Origin: Tychonema litorale BBK16
GTDB lineage: Bacteria; Cyanobacteriota; Cyanobacteriia; Cyanobacteriales; Microcoleaceae
DNA length: 27,538 bases
Direction: 5' to 3'
NCBI RefSeq assembly: GCF_021648855.1
Contig: NZ_JAKJHX010000070.1
Span: 1-27,538 of the forward strand
Made by a program: the position numbers and the translations under genes. The first letter of the stretch is position 1. The number at the start of each line of letters is the position of its first letter. Below are positions 8,043 through 16,398 of the stretch, in pieces. The notes under the pieces are model-generated. The model made no database searches. It was given only the letters and a program-made list of their open reading frames with translations, and had not been told where the DNA came from.

Positions 8043-8759
8043 ATGAAACCGATTCGAGTCAATACCTCCGCGCTCATTCACCAACAAATAGAAGAACAGG
8101 GAGAAGGCTACTGGCGGTTATCTGATTTTTCTGGACTACCGCCAACAGCAGTCTGCAAAACCCTCTCCCGTATGGCAAAAGCAGGAACCCTAGAACGAGT
8201 TAACAAAGGACTATACTATCGATCGCGCCAAACACGCTTTGGCCCCAGCCACCCGTCTCAAAGTGAGATTCAAAAGTTACCAGTTGCTCAAACCTTCCAG
8301 CCCGCAGGACTTAGTGCTGCTAATCTGTTGGGATTCACCACTCAGAATTCGATACAAGGTGAATTTGCCACCTCAGCTAATAGCATTCCCCGCACAATTA
8401 TTGGTTCACGCGCCAAAGTTCACACCCGCAGGCCAGAAACATGGAAACATCTCTCTAACACAGAAGCAGCCTTGCTTGATTTGTTGAGATCGAGGGCAAA
8501 GCTGAGCGAATTATCACCTGAACAAACTAAGCAACGCCTGCTAGAATGCTTCCGTGAAAGTAACCACTTTGAGCGTTTAGTAGCGGTAGCAGATGCCGAA
8601 CCTCCCCGCGTCCGTGCAATGCTAGGCGCAATTGGTCAAGAACTCGGTAAAAGCCCTCAGCAACTCGAACAACTTCGTCAAAGCTTAAACCCGATTTCCC
8701 GGTTTGACTTTGGGATTTTGAGGAACCTTTGTTATGCAAAAGAATGGCAAGCAAATTGA
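8043..8759 (+). CDS. AbiEi-family antitoxin / winged-helix regulator
   Basis: First gene of a type IV AbiE-like toxin-antitoxin pair: a 238-residue predicted antitoxin and transcriptional autorepressor. Residues about 8-60 form a winged-helix N-terminal domain (HQQIEEQGEGYWRLSDFSG, then TAVCKTLSRMAKAGTLERVNKGLYYR), the signature of AbiEi antitoxins. The C-terminal half carries the helical region seen in cyanobacterial homologues. An upstream in-frame ATG at 7959 would add 28 low-complexity residues and place a perfect palindrome within the gene. I prefer 8043, where recognisable homology begins, although neither start has a good ribosome-binding site. It overlaps the downstream toxin gene by 16 bp, which argues for coupled translation. 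Confidence 0.72.
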   Translation: MKPIRVNTSALIHQQIEEQGEGYWRLSDFSGLPPTAVCKTLSRMAKAGTLERVNKGLYYRSRQTRFGPSHPSQSEIQKLPVAQTFQPAGLSAANLLGFTTQNSIQGEFATSANSIPRTIIGSRAKVHTRRPETWKHLSNTEAALLDLLRSRAKLSELSPEQTKQRLLECFRESNHFERLVAVADAEPPRVRAMLGAIGQELGKSPQQLEQLRQSLNPISRFDFGILRNLCYAKEWQAN

Positions 8760-9414
8760 AACTTTGTGAATCTCCCGATTTTCACGATGCTATCCTGGCG
8801 GCCAGAGAACACTTTGCCAACCTCAGTCTTACCGAAGCATTTATTGAAAAAGATTACTATGTCACTGAAGCGCTGCGAATTGTAGCGAATCAGTGGGCAA
8901 CTCAAGTTATTTTTAAAGGGGGAACGAGCCTTTCAAAAGGATGGAAGCTGATTGAACGCTTCTCCGAAGATATTGACTTATTTTTAAACAAAGATGCGTT
9001 TACCCCGCCATACGGAGAAAATAGAGCTGACAAAGAGTTGAAAGCAATAGAAACCGCCGTCAGCCAGCATCCAAGATTAAAATTAAGCAACAACTCTCCA
9101 TCCAAGCGGGGCATCTACCGGCACAGCTATTTCAGCTACCCTCAACAATTTGCTGGGATGGGGAAAATTAGCTCGCACCTGTTTCTAGAGATGGGAACTC
9201 GCAGCGGTACTTATCCGGTGCAAACAGTCCCGCTGTCCTCCTATTTGGCTGAATTTCTCCACAAAATTAACGATAGCCTTAATGCTGAAGATGAATCGTC
9301 TTTTTCGATGACTTTAAAGAATATCAGCAGCAGTGCCAAAATCTCTGCTACGGCAATTATCCAACATGGGAGGAAATAGAAGCTTGTTTTTCTGAACTGC
9401 GTAACCAACTTTAG
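8744..9414 (+). pseudogene. AbiEii-family nucleotidyltransferase toxin, internally deleted and frameshifted
   Basis: The N-terminal half is a good AbiEii/AbiGii toxin (nucleotidyltransferase fold): AFIEKDYYVTEALRI, then FKGGTSLSKGWKLI and RFSEDIDLFL, which carries the acidic catalytic motif. The frame holds to about 9306, then runs out as an unrelated tail (LKNISSSAKIS...) and stops at 9379. In the +2-shifted frame from 9307, the DNA encodes the normal C-terminus of the family, DDFKEYQQQCQ followed by NLCYGNYPTWEEIEACF, to a TAG at 9412. About 90-100 residues expected between the halves are absent. So this is an internal deletion with an out-of-frame junction, not a mere sequencing slip. The product would be a 211-residue protein that is probably inactive, while the antitoxin gene remains intact. 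The ATG at 8744 is chosen over a TTG at 8729. Confidence 0.8.
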
Positions 9415-9421
9415 TAATGGA

Positions 9422-9524
9422 GGACACGGCAATGCCGTTTCCCTACCCCAAAATAATCAATCTGACTCGATGAAATATATAACCATCGCCCGATTACTTG
9501 TAGGGAAACGGCACTGCCGTCTCC
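9422..9524. repeat. Palindromic dispersed repeat, complete copy
   Basis: Arms 9422-9446 and 9500-9524 are inverted copies (two mismatches in 25), separated by a 53-bp AT-rich spacer. Each arm has its own inner palindrome (GGCAATGCC or GGCACTGCC). The same element occurs, interrupted, at 4138-4186. It lies between the convergent toxin pseudogene and CcmS-like gene and could serve as a bidirectional 3' structure. Confidence 0.75.
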
Positions 9525-9572
9525 TAATTGTGGGTAATAGCAATTCCGATGTCACAGGATTTGATATAAGTC

Positions 9573-10004
9573 CTATTTCATATATTCAACCATCTGCTGT
9601 TCCAGCTTAGCCAACAATGTATCAACATCCGCCGCAGCTTCCTCAAAACAAACAGGAGGTTCCGGCTTAGGTTCAAATAGAATCAACTTAATTTGACCTT
9701 CCCCGATCGCCAAAATCGCTACTTCCTTCTCCGGCTTGTGAGCATTCAACACCCCTAAAATTTCCTGAATATGACTTTTTACTTGACGGTTCAACTCCTC
9801 AACCGCTTCTTTCTTACAATACACAAAACGCGAAGTTTCCCCAATATCAATTGCCAAAATATCCTCGCTTTCCTCACCCCTTTCCAAAAATAGCCCCCAA
9901 GCCAAAGCAGCCAATTCATGTTGATTAGCTTTCACAAACTTATCTAATTTGCGACGCCAGCTATTTTCGTTTGGTTTGGACTCAGGGCTATCAAATAGAA
10001 ACAT
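9573..10004 (-). CDS. ccmS: CcmS-like beta-carboxysome assembly chaperone
   Basis: A 143-residue soluble, acidic protein. Its features fit the cyanobacterial family now named CcmS, a chaperone reported to bind the shell protein CcmK1 and assist beta-carboxysome assembly: WRRKLDKFVKANQHELAALAWGL near the N-terminus (read as two motifs, WRRKLDKFVK and NQHELAALAWGL), a central conserved FVYC segment, then a helical stretch, VAILAIGEGQIKLILFEP, and an acidic C-terminal helix (DVDTLLAKLEQQM). The identification is from memory of the family, not a search. The gene stands alone, away from any carboxysome genes, as is usual for dispersed carboxysome factors. The start is ATG with an AAGAAGAG-type purine stretch just upstream. 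Confidence 0.6.
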   Translation of the reverse strand: MFLFDSPESKPNENSWRRKLDKFVKANQHELAALAWGLFLERGEESEDILAIDIGETSRFVYCKKEAVEELNRQVKSHIQEILGVLNAHKPEKEVAILAIGEGQIKLILFEPKPEPPVCFEEAAADVDTLLAKLEQQMVEYMK

Positions 10005-10036
10005 TTTCTCTTCTTGCTTGTAGAAATTAATATTTT

Positions 10037-10200
10037 ACGGTTATTTGTGATTGGTTATTGGTCGTACCCTGAGCGTAGTCGAAGGGTCGAATAGTTATTG
10101 GTTATTGGTTATTAGAAGACTGTGAATAACTAATTACCAATGCCCAATGACCAATGCCCTATGCCCTATGCCCAATTCCCAATTTCCAATTCCCAAAACC
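10037..10200. repeat. Low-complexity tandem repeat block
   Basis: A run of TTGGTTA-type heptamers (about 10038-10117) is followed by their complement-like CCAATGCCC/CCCTATG/CCCAATTCC units (about 10134-10198). The two halves can pair into a long imperfect hairpin. A GAGCGTAGTCGAAGGGT-type repeat (about 10069-10087) is embedded. Such blocks are typical of filamentous cyanobacterial intergenic DNA; similar units occur at 4098-4130 and 13936-13985. Confidence 0.7.
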
Positions 10201-10209
10201 GCTTCGTTT

Positions 10210-11991
10210 CTATTTTATACCAGATTGGACGCGCCAGAGCGACGCATAAACCCCATCATGTTCGAGAAGTTGTTCGTGCTGCCCCGATTCTACCACCAGC
10301 CCCTCATCCATGACAAAAATGCAGTCAGCATTACGGACTGTGGAGAGACGATGGGCGATCGCAATTGTAGTCCGATTTTTAGTAATTCGTTCGAGCGATC
10401 GCTGAATAGCCGCCTCAGTCTCATTATCCACCGCTGAAGTAGCCTCATCCAGAATCAAAATCGGCGGATTCTTCAAAACAGCCCTAGCAATAGCAATCCG
10501 CTGTCTTTGTCCCCCCGACAATTTTTGACCCCGTTCCCCCACAATTGTCTCATAACCATCCGGCAATTGCGCGATAAACTCATGGGCTTCCGCAATTTTC
10601 GCAGCGTCAATTATATCAGAATTAGTTGCATCAAAACTGCCATAAGCAATATTTTCTGCCACCGTACCGTGAAATAAAAATACATCCTGACTCACCAATC
10701 CGATCGCACGACGCAAATCTTTTAAATTCAGTTTATTTAATTCAATTCCATCGAGAGTGATTTTACCATACTGTACCTCATAAAGCCGCAAAATCAACTT
10801 GACCAACGTACTTTTACCCGAACCAGTGGCACCAACTATCGCAGTAGTTTTTCCCGCCATGAGCTTCAAAGAAAAATATTGTAAAATCGGTCTTCTTTGA
10901 TTGTAAGAAAAAGTGACATTCTTAAATTCCAGCGCCCCCTTAATCGAGCTGATGGGCAATCGAATATCTCCAGTCCGAATTGCGATCGGAGTATCCAGCA
11001 AATCCATCGCCCGATTAGTAGAAGCCATCGCCCGCTGATACTGATCCAGAGTGTCCCCCAGCCGAGTCAGAGGCCATAGCAACCGCTGCGTCAAAAACAC
11101 CAAAACGCTATAAGTTCCTACCGACAATCTACCTGCGACAACCTCCAAACCACCCAGAAATAGCGTCGCGATAAAACCCAAGAAAACGATAATCCGAATC
11201 AACGGAATAAAAGCAGCAGAAAGCACGATCGCCTTTCGGTTACTTTGGCGATAAGCCTCGCTTTGTATTTCTATACGCTGAGTTTCATAGTCTTCGGAAG
11301 TAAAACTTTTAATAGTAGTAATTCCGCTCAAATTATTCGACAATTGACCGTTCAAAAAACTCACCTTTTCCCGCACATCAGCATACAGAGGGGCGAGACG
11401 GTTCTGAAATGCGATCGAACCCCAAACAATAAACGGAATCGGCAGCATTGACAGCACAGCAACAGTCGGAGATGCCGCAAAAAAAGCTGCACCAATAATG
11501 ATTACCGTGGTAATTACCTGAATCACATCATTAGCGCCGCCATCCAAAAAACGCTCCAGTTGATTGATATCATCATTCAAAATAGATATCAAGCCACCCG
11601 TGCTACGTTCCTCAAAGTAAGCTAATTCTAATTCTTGCAAATGGCTGTAAACTTCCAATCGCAAATCGTGCTGAATATTCTGAGCCAAATTCCGCCACAG
11701 GTAATCATAAGCATATTCAAAAATAGATTCCAATGTCCAAACAATGGCACTCAAAGCAGTGATAATTGCCAGTTGCCAAAAAACATCTTTTACGCCCCAC
11801 TTAGCGATAACTGAATCTTCATGTTTCACCACCACATCAACCGCAATCCCAATTAATGCTGGTGGCGCTAAGTCGAAGAGTTTATTCAAAAAGGAAGAGA
11901 TAGTTGCTAGCCAAGTTTGAAGACGGTAGCGGCGTCCGTATTTCAGCAACCGCTGCAAAGGATGGGTAGATTTAGGAGGATTTGGTGACAA
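10210..11991 (-). CDS. ABC transporter, fused permease and ATPase (MsbA-like half-transporter)
   Basis: A 593-residue type IV (exporter-fold) ABC half-transporter that should work as a homodimer in the inner membrane. The N-terminal half has about six membrane helices (residues about 25-310). The ATPase has Walker A GATGSGKS (387-394), the Q-loop at SQDVFLF, signature LSGGQ (491-495), Walker B ILILDE (511-516) and H-loop His547. All catalytic residues are present, so the protein is likely active. Relatives export lipids, peptides or drugs; the substrate cannot be told here. The start is a TTG (11989-11991) with no visible ribosome-binding site and no ATG nearby, so the start is uncertain by a few codons. 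It is not clearly in an operon. Confidence 0.92.
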   Translation of the reverse strand: MSPNPPKSTHPLQRLLKYGRRYRLQTWLATISSFLNKLFDLAPPALIGIAVDVVVKHEDSVIAKWGVKDVFWQLAIITALSAIVWTLESIFEYAYDYLWRNLAQNIQHDLRLEVYSHLQELELAYFEERSTGGLISILNDDINQLERFLDGGANDVIQVITTVIIIGAAFFAASPTVAVLSMLPIPFIVWGSIAFQNRLAPLYADVREKVSFLNGQLSNNLSGITTIKSFTSEDYETQRIEIQSEAYRQSNRKAIVLSAAFIPLIRIIVFLGFIATLFLGGLEVVAGRLSVGTYSVLVFLTQRLLWPLTRLGDTLDQYQRAMASTNRAMDLLDTPIAIRTGDIRLPISSIKGALEFKNVTFSYNQRRPILQYFSLKLMAGKTTAIVGATGSGKSTLVKLILRLYEVQYGKITLDGIELNKLNLKDLRRAIGLVSQDVFLFHGTVAENIAYGSFDATNSDIIDAAKIAEAHEFIAQLPDGYETIVGERGQKLSGGQRQRIAIARAVLKNPPILILDEATSAVDNETEAAIQRSLERITKNRTTIAIAHRLSTVRNADCIFVMDEGLVVESGQHEQLLEHDGVYASLWRVQSGIK

Positions 11992-12048
11992 TTGATGATG
12001 GGGGTAATTGGGCAGTTTTTAGATTTTGCACTTACTCTCACAGCTTTA

Positions 12049-12115
12049 GAAACGGGCAAGATGCCCGTTCCACAATTAAGAATTTGTCTTGTGGAACGGG
12101 CTTCTAGCCTGTTCC
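12049..12115. repeat. Imperfect palindrome between rtcB and the ABC transporter gene
   Basis: Arms of about 27 bp (left 12049-12075, right 12089-12115) are inverted copies sharing CCCGTTCCACAA and its complement. Each arm has an inner GGGC/GCCC palindrome. It lies 37 bp beyond the rtcB stop codon on the same strand and may act as its 3' end structure, though no T-run follows directly. Confidence 0.6.
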
Positions 12116-12151
12116 TGACAACAATTCTTGAAAACAAACAAATAGCGTAGC

Positions 12152-13648
12152 TTACGCTTTAAAGGTTAACACAGGCTTCAGTTTAGCGACTACATCAACC
12201 ATTTGTGCCTCTACTTGAGCGTCAATTACTGGTTGAATAGGCTTATAAGCAGCCGGTGCTTCTTCTATTCTGCGCTCTTCCCTTAAGGTAATGCAATCTA
12301 TGCCATTTAAACCCAAAGCAGTATCACTTTTGTCAACACCTTCACGACTCATATCGAAACGCGATCGAGCTCTACCAGCACCGTGAGAAGCCGATCGCAA
12401 AAATCGATCGTTTCCCTTACCAACTAGCAGATAAGACGGCGCACCCATTGAACCAGGTATGATTAATGGCTGTTCGAGATAGGCGGGACAAGCACCTTTA
12501 CGAGTCACCCAACCAGCACCTTCAGCTAAAGTGATATTGTGAGGTAAATCGTAGACTAAAGGAGCTTCTATATCGCCGAAAACTTGCCGCAAACGCAGTC
12601 GCAAAAGTTCTGCTAACAGCAAACGATTGACGAAACCATAGTTAGCAGCAGTTGCTTCCGCTTGCAGATAACTGTGGACAAGTTCGGGATTTGCTGAGAG
12701 TGATAGCGGGAAAAGCTCTGACTCTGGATATTTGAGGTTTTTTGGCCAAGCATCACGGGCCCAATCGCGCCACATTCCACCGATATATTTACCCACATTT
12801 CGCGAACCGGAGTGAATCATGAAAGCGATTTGTCCCGATCGCACACCCCAATTATAAGCCCTAGCCTTGTCCACAACTTCATCAACCACTTGAATTTCCA
12901 CAAAGTGATTGCCGCCGCCGATAGTACCCAAGCCGCCATCCCTGACTAAGCCGTCGTTTGGGACTAATTCTGGGGGAGCCCATTTGATATCGCCATTCAT
13001 CGAACCGCCGAGAAAAGTGCGATCGGACTCTTGCGCCAACTGCTCGAAATCTGAATTGATCGCACTACCAGTTGCGTTGTCCAGCATAGCATCCAGCCAT
13101 CCAGGAATCCCGTGTTGGAACATAGCGCGAGCAGTTTTTGCAGTCATGCTGACATCGCGAGTACCGAAAAAGTAATCGCCTTTCATCAATTCTACAAACC
13201 GATCGCGTTTTGCTAAGAATTGTGCGATCGACAAATCCGCAACGTGTAACCGCATCCCACAGTTTATATCCGAACCGACAGCCGCCGGAATCACCATTCC
13301 TGCTGTTTCTACAATAGAGCCGATCGCGACACCTGAATCACCTGGATGGAAATCTGGAGTAGCGCAAGTGCGACAAACACAACCACCTTGAGGATGGCAA
13401 ACATTCGCCAGATTTGCTAACTGTTTCAGCGCCTTTGCTTCCACCGGAAAATCTTCTGGAAGCAAGACTTCTGCGATTGTGGAACTATCGTCATTTAATC
13501 CATCTTCCTGTGTGACACTAGCATCTTGCCACTGTTCTTTCAAAGAACTATTGAGAGAAATGGAGTAAACTTTGTTGTTGTAACTAACATCAAGACCTTG
13601 CCGAGACAGAGCTCGCAAAAGCCTACTCAAGTTTTTTGGCTGCTGCAT
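12152..13648 (-). CDS. rtcB: RtcB-family RNA ligase
   Basis: GTP- and Mn-dependent ligase joining 2',3'-cyclic phosphate (or 3'-phosphate) RNA ends to 5'-OH ends; in bacteria a tRNA/rRNA repair enzyme. From the ATG at 13648 it is 498 residues. Signature blocks: PDFHPGD (metal ligands Asp, His), GSDINCGMRL with the metal-binding Cys (Cys130), GGGNHFVEIQ, MIHSGSRNVG, and SHGAGRARSR with the guanylylated His (about His422). A further in-frame TTG at 13762 would add 38 residues of no known domain; I prefer the ATG. Unusual: a CVCRTC cluster immediately before the first metal motif, and about 60 N-terminal residues before the catalytic fold. No archease or RtcA gene is adjacent, and no intein is inserted. 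Confidence 0.92.
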   Translation of the reverse strand: MQQPKNLSRLLRALSRQGLDVSYNNKVYSISLNSSLKEQWQDASVTQEDGLNDDSSTIAEVLLPEDFPVEAKALKQLANLANVCHPQGGCVCRTCATPDFHPGDSGVAIGSIVETAGMVIPAAVGSDINCGMRLHVADLSIAQFLAKRDRFVELMKGDYFFGTRDVSMTAKTARAMFQHGIPGWLDAMLDNATGSAINSDFEQLAQESDRTFLGGSMNGDIKWAPPELVPNDGLVRDGGLGTIGGGNHFVEIQVVDEVVDKARAYNWGVRSGQIAFMIHSGSRNVGKYIGGMWRDWARDAWPKNLKYPESELFPLSLSANPELVHSYLQAEATAANYGFVNRLLLAELLRLRLRQVFGDIEAPLVYDLPHNITLAEGAGWVTRKGACPAYLEQPLIIPGSMGAPSYLLVGKGNDRFLRSASHGAGRARSRFDMSREGVDKSDTALGLNGIDCITLREERRIEEAPAAYKPIQPVIDAQVEAQMVDVVAKLKPVLTFKA

Positions 13649-13842
13649 AAAAAGTAAGTTGTGGTCTGCATAGCAAACCCCACCAAGTGAAGAGATGTTG
13701 TAGATAATCAAAGACTTTGGTTCAGCAGCCGCAATCTTTTTGGAGAGAAAGTTGAAAGGCAACTTTTCTAATTAATAAAATCATGACACATCATTTTTGA
13801 TCTGTCAATAAATTTCAGATCTCCTCTACTCCTCTACTTCTA

Positions 13843-13932
13843 CTCGTTACCAGGCTCTGCATCGAATTCTCCAATTATCAGAGCGAGGCAGAGCCTTTGG
13901 AAATCGGTTCCCAGGGAGAGCCTAGGAACGAG
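13843..13932. repeat. Imperfect inverted repeat (CTCGTT...AACGAG type)
   Basis: The ends CTCGTTACCAGGCTCTGC and GAGAGCCTAGGAACGAG are inverted copies, with a further GGCAGAGCC unit inside. It is an intergenic repeat between rtcB and the permease gene, upstream of rtcB. No coding capacity. Confidence 0.55.
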
Positions 13933-13935
13933 TTA

Positions 13936-13985
13936 TTCCCAATTCCCCATTCCCCCATTCCCAATTCCCCATTCCCAATTCCCCA
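13936..13985. repeat. CCCAATTCCCCATT-type tandem repeat
   Basis: Several near-identical units of CCCAATTCCCCATT run directly into the stop codon of the permease gene. Low-complexity tandem repeats of this composition are common in these genomes and vary in copy number. Confidence 0.75.
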
Positions 13986-15821
13986 TTAAAGAAAATATCT
14001 AACCGTTGTTACTACCCGACTTTTTTTAGCCCGCAAAGCCGCCTTCAAGAAGAAAGCAGTTTGATTGTGCAGCAATCCCTCCCACCAATTTCGCGTTACA
14101 AAAGCCGGAATAATCAGCGTTAAGAATACCCCCGGACGTTGTTCTTCAAACAAAGTCAAAAAGTGAGTCAAAGGCTCACCAACCGAACGATAAGGCGATT
14201 CCAGAATTTCCAAAGGAATGTCAGACTGCAAATCTTCCCAAGCTGCTTGCAATTTTGCGCGATCGGTCAAACCAATATCTACATGAACTGCCACAACTTC
14301 ATCTGCAATCAAACGAGCATAATCTAGGGCATCAAAAGTTCCCCGGTGTAACTGTCCAACTAATACAACTGCCGGATGTGTCACCGTCTTAACTTTAGGT
14401 CTGGCAGGATAAGATATAGGTTCTATCCCTTGAATGTTCAAGCGAGCCGCTACATAGCGATAGTGTCGGCTAATAGCTAAAAATAGACTAACTACAAGTG
14501 GAATGGTTACAACAACAACCCAAGCTCCCAAAATAAATTTTGTGGCGACAATTACGCTCAAAACCAGTGTAGTTGCTACTGCACCAATACCGTTCATTAT
14601 CGCACTGAGCTGCCAACCTTTACCTCGCTCTTTCAACCAGTGAATTACCATTCCCGATTGGGATAAAGTAAAAGAAGTAAAAACGCCAACTGCATAGAGC
14701 GGAATCACCGCCGTAGTATCGCCTCGGAAGATGATAAGTAACAACGCAGAACAGAGACTCAGCAAAGTAATTCCATTAGAATAAACCAGCCGATCGCCCA
14801 AAAGCGACAACTGTCTCGGCAAAAAACTATCTCTCGCCAAAAAATAACAAAGTCGAGGAAAATCAGCATAACTGGTATTCGCAGCCAACAGCAAAATCAA
14901 CAGAGTTGATATCTGCAAATAGTAGTAAGATATACCGACACCAAAAATGTCTTTTCCCAATACAGAAAGGACTGTCTCATGTTCACTAGGAATCACATGA
15001 TAAACATTAGCTAAGTAACTAATTCCCACAAACATCAGTCCCAGAATCACCCCCATATAAGTCAAAGTCAGTCGGGCATTTTTCCATTCAGGAGGCTTAA
15101 AAGCTAACACCCCATCTGATATAGCTTCCACTCCTGTCAAAGCAGTACAACCCGCCGCAAACGCCCGCGCGATCAGAAATAATCCCAAAGGTTCCTTCGC
15201 TGGAATATTTTCTAATGTCGATAAAACATGACCTGTTGCCTGTTGGTATAAACCGCAGCCAATCAAGATAAAAATCCCAACAATAAAGGCATAGGTAGGA
15301 ACCATAAATATATTCCCAGATTCCCGCAATCCCCTAAGATTGGCAAACATGATAAGGACAACAAAAACTAAGCACAGTTCAACAGTATAAGGGTGCATTG
15401 ATGGAACTGCTGAAGTCAAAGCTGCTACCCCAGCCGAAATACTCACGGTGACGGTGAGGATGTAGTCAATCATCAGAGAAGCTGCTGCGATCAAACCTGG
15501 ATAAATACCCAAGTTTTCTCGCGCCACAATGTAAGCGCCGCCACCGTTGGGGTATGCTTTAATTGTCTGTCGATAAGAAAGTGCAACGATCGCCAACAGT
15601 AAAATAATAATGCCAGAAATAGGCAGCGATAAACTCAAACTGCTACTCCCGGCTAGTAATAATACCAGCAGAGTTTCTTGAGTAGCATAGGCAACAGAGG
15701 AAAGTGCATCGGAAGCAAGAACAGCTAATCCAGTAGCGTTGCTCAACCGTTCGTGAATCGATGCACTGGTGGGGAGAGATTCACCCAGTAAAACTCGCTT
15801 CAATCGAGAATAAGTATACAT
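13986..15821 (-). CDS. KimA/KUP-like APC-superfamily permease
   Basis: A 611-residue membrane transporter with about 12 membrane helices (to about residue 450) and a hydrophilic C-terminal domain of about 150 residues. The N-terminus (MYTYSRLKRVLLGESLPT, then LASDALSSVAYATQETL, YPNGGGAYIVARENLG and LMIDYILTVTVSISAG) closely resembles Bacillus KimA/YdaO, a high-affinity proton-coupled potassium importer of the KUP family. The length (about 607) and layout also match. Acidic and Tyr residues at the KimA ion-path positions (Asp in SSDALSS-type and IDYILT segments, Glu in GVEAISDG) appear kept. In Bacillus KimA the C-terminal domain binds cyclic di-AMP. Database annotation would probably say only 'APC family permease' or amino-acid transporter, so the substrate remains inference. 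Confidence 0.8.
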   Translation of the reverse strand: MYTYSRLKRVLLGESLPTSASIHERLSNATGLAVLASDALSSVAYATQETLLVLLLAGSSSLSLSLPISGIIILLLAIVALSYRQTIKAYPNGGGAYIVARENLGIYPGLIAAASLMIDYILTVTVSISAGVAALTSAVPSMHPYTVELCLVFVVLIMFANLRGLRESGNIFMVPTYAFIVGIFILIGCGLYQQATGHVLSTLENIPAKEPLGLFLIARAFAAGCTALTGVEAISDGVLAFKPPEWKNARLTLTYMGVILGLMFVGISYLANVYHVIPSEHETVLSVLGKDIFGVGISYYYLQISTLLILLLAANTSYADFPRLCYFLARDSFLPRQLSLLGDRLVYSNGITLLSLCSALLLIIFRGDTTAVIPLYAVGVFTSFTLSQSGMVIHWLKERGKGWQLSAIMNGIGAVATTLVLSVIVATKFILGAWVVVVTIPLVVSLFLAISRHYRYVAARLNIQGIEPISYPARPKVKTVTHPAVVLVGQLHRGTFDALDYARLIADEVVAVHVDIGLTDRAKLQAAWEDLQSDIPLEILESPYRSVGEPLTHFLTLFEEQRPGVFLTLIIPAFVTRNWWEGLLHNQTAFFLKAALRAKKSRVVTTVRYFL

Positions 15822-15882
15822 TTAAAGCCAATATATAGACATTGACGATCATAATGTAGACGGGGACATTAGCAAGTAAATT

Positions 15883-16050
15883 TTGACCCATGTTTTCAAT
15901 GATGAAGCAATTCGCCCTCAAGAATCTGGCCGCGTCCGTTTTCAAAGCACTTGATGGTCTGCAAGATGCGATCGAGACATAACTTTTGTACCTGGGGATG
16001 TGGTTCGTGTTGTCGGCATTGACAACATTACCTTGATTGTCGCAGCCTAG
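15883..16050 (+). pseudogene. NfeD-like OB-fold mini-gene, copy A (broken)
   Basis: The frame from 15883 encodes DEAIRPQESGRVRFQST, then a TGA, then WSARCDRDITFVPGDVV and VRVVGIDNITLIVAA to a TAG at 16048. It aligns along its length with the intact copy at 16132-16314. The TGA stands where the intact gene has TGG (first Trp of the WW pair), a single-base nonsense change. The 5' end has also lost the ATG and some codons. The frame is otherwise kept, which suggests recent decay. On context it could be read through only if TGA were decoded as Trp, for which there is no evidence elsewhere in this window. Confidence 0.75.
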
Positions 16051-16131
16051 CTGGCGATGGAGTAACGACCCTAGCCATCAGTTTTTTGCATCTCAAAGTT
16101 CAGCCAAACTTATAATCGGGAGCCAGCAATC

Positions 16132-16314
16132 ATGACTTTTGACAATTCCGAAAAAGCGATCGTCGATGAAGCAATTCGCCCTCAAGAGTCCGGCCGCGTG
16201 CGCTTCCAAAACATTTGGTGGCCTGCAAAATGCGAGCAAGAGATGACTTTTCAACCGGGTGACGTGGTTCGCGTCATCGGAATTGACAACATTACTCTGA
16301 TTGTGGCAGCCTAG
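16132..16314 (+). CDS. NfeD-like OB-fold small protein, copy B (intact)
   Basis: A 60-residue protein consisting almost only of an NfeD C-terminal-type OB-fold. After a short helix (EKAIVDEAIRP), the strands are SGRVRFQNIWWPAKCE, FQPGDVVRVIGIDN and ITLIVAA. The pattern GxVRFxxxWWxAxC...GxxVxVxGxxxxxLxV is that of NfeD domains. Full NfeD proteins add membrane helices and work with stomatin-like proteins in membrane quality control. Stand-alone OB forms without helices occur in cyanobacteria and their role is unknown. The start is ATG with a GGGAG ribosome-binding site about 12 bases upstream. It is the middle of three tandem copies with a period of about 265 bp, the flanks being duplicated as well. 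Confidence 0.72.
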   Translation: MTFDNSEKAIVDEAIRPQESGRVRFQNIWWPAKCEQEMTFQPGDVVRVIGIDNITLIVAA

Positions 16315-16398
16315 CTGCTGATCGAGCCAACGAATCGAGTCCTGCAAGTTTTTGCCTCTCAAGAATCCGACGAATCTGCACTCAGGAGTCCTAAAGTT

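Noticed and set aside
8744..9379. Complete short AbiEii toxin of 211 residues
   Set aside because: The last residues do not resemble the family, while the typical C-terminus is present in another frame just downstream, which shows a deletion and frameshift.
10037..10200. CRISPR array suggested by repeated short units
   Set aside because: Units are 7-14 bp without unique spacers of regular length, and no cas genes are present; they are low-complexity tandem repeats.
12152..13762. Longer RtcB starting at TTG 13762, or an intein in RtcB
   Set aside because: The extra 38 residues match no RtcB feature and no ribosome-binding site is visible; the catalytic blocks are contiguous with normal spacing, so no intein.
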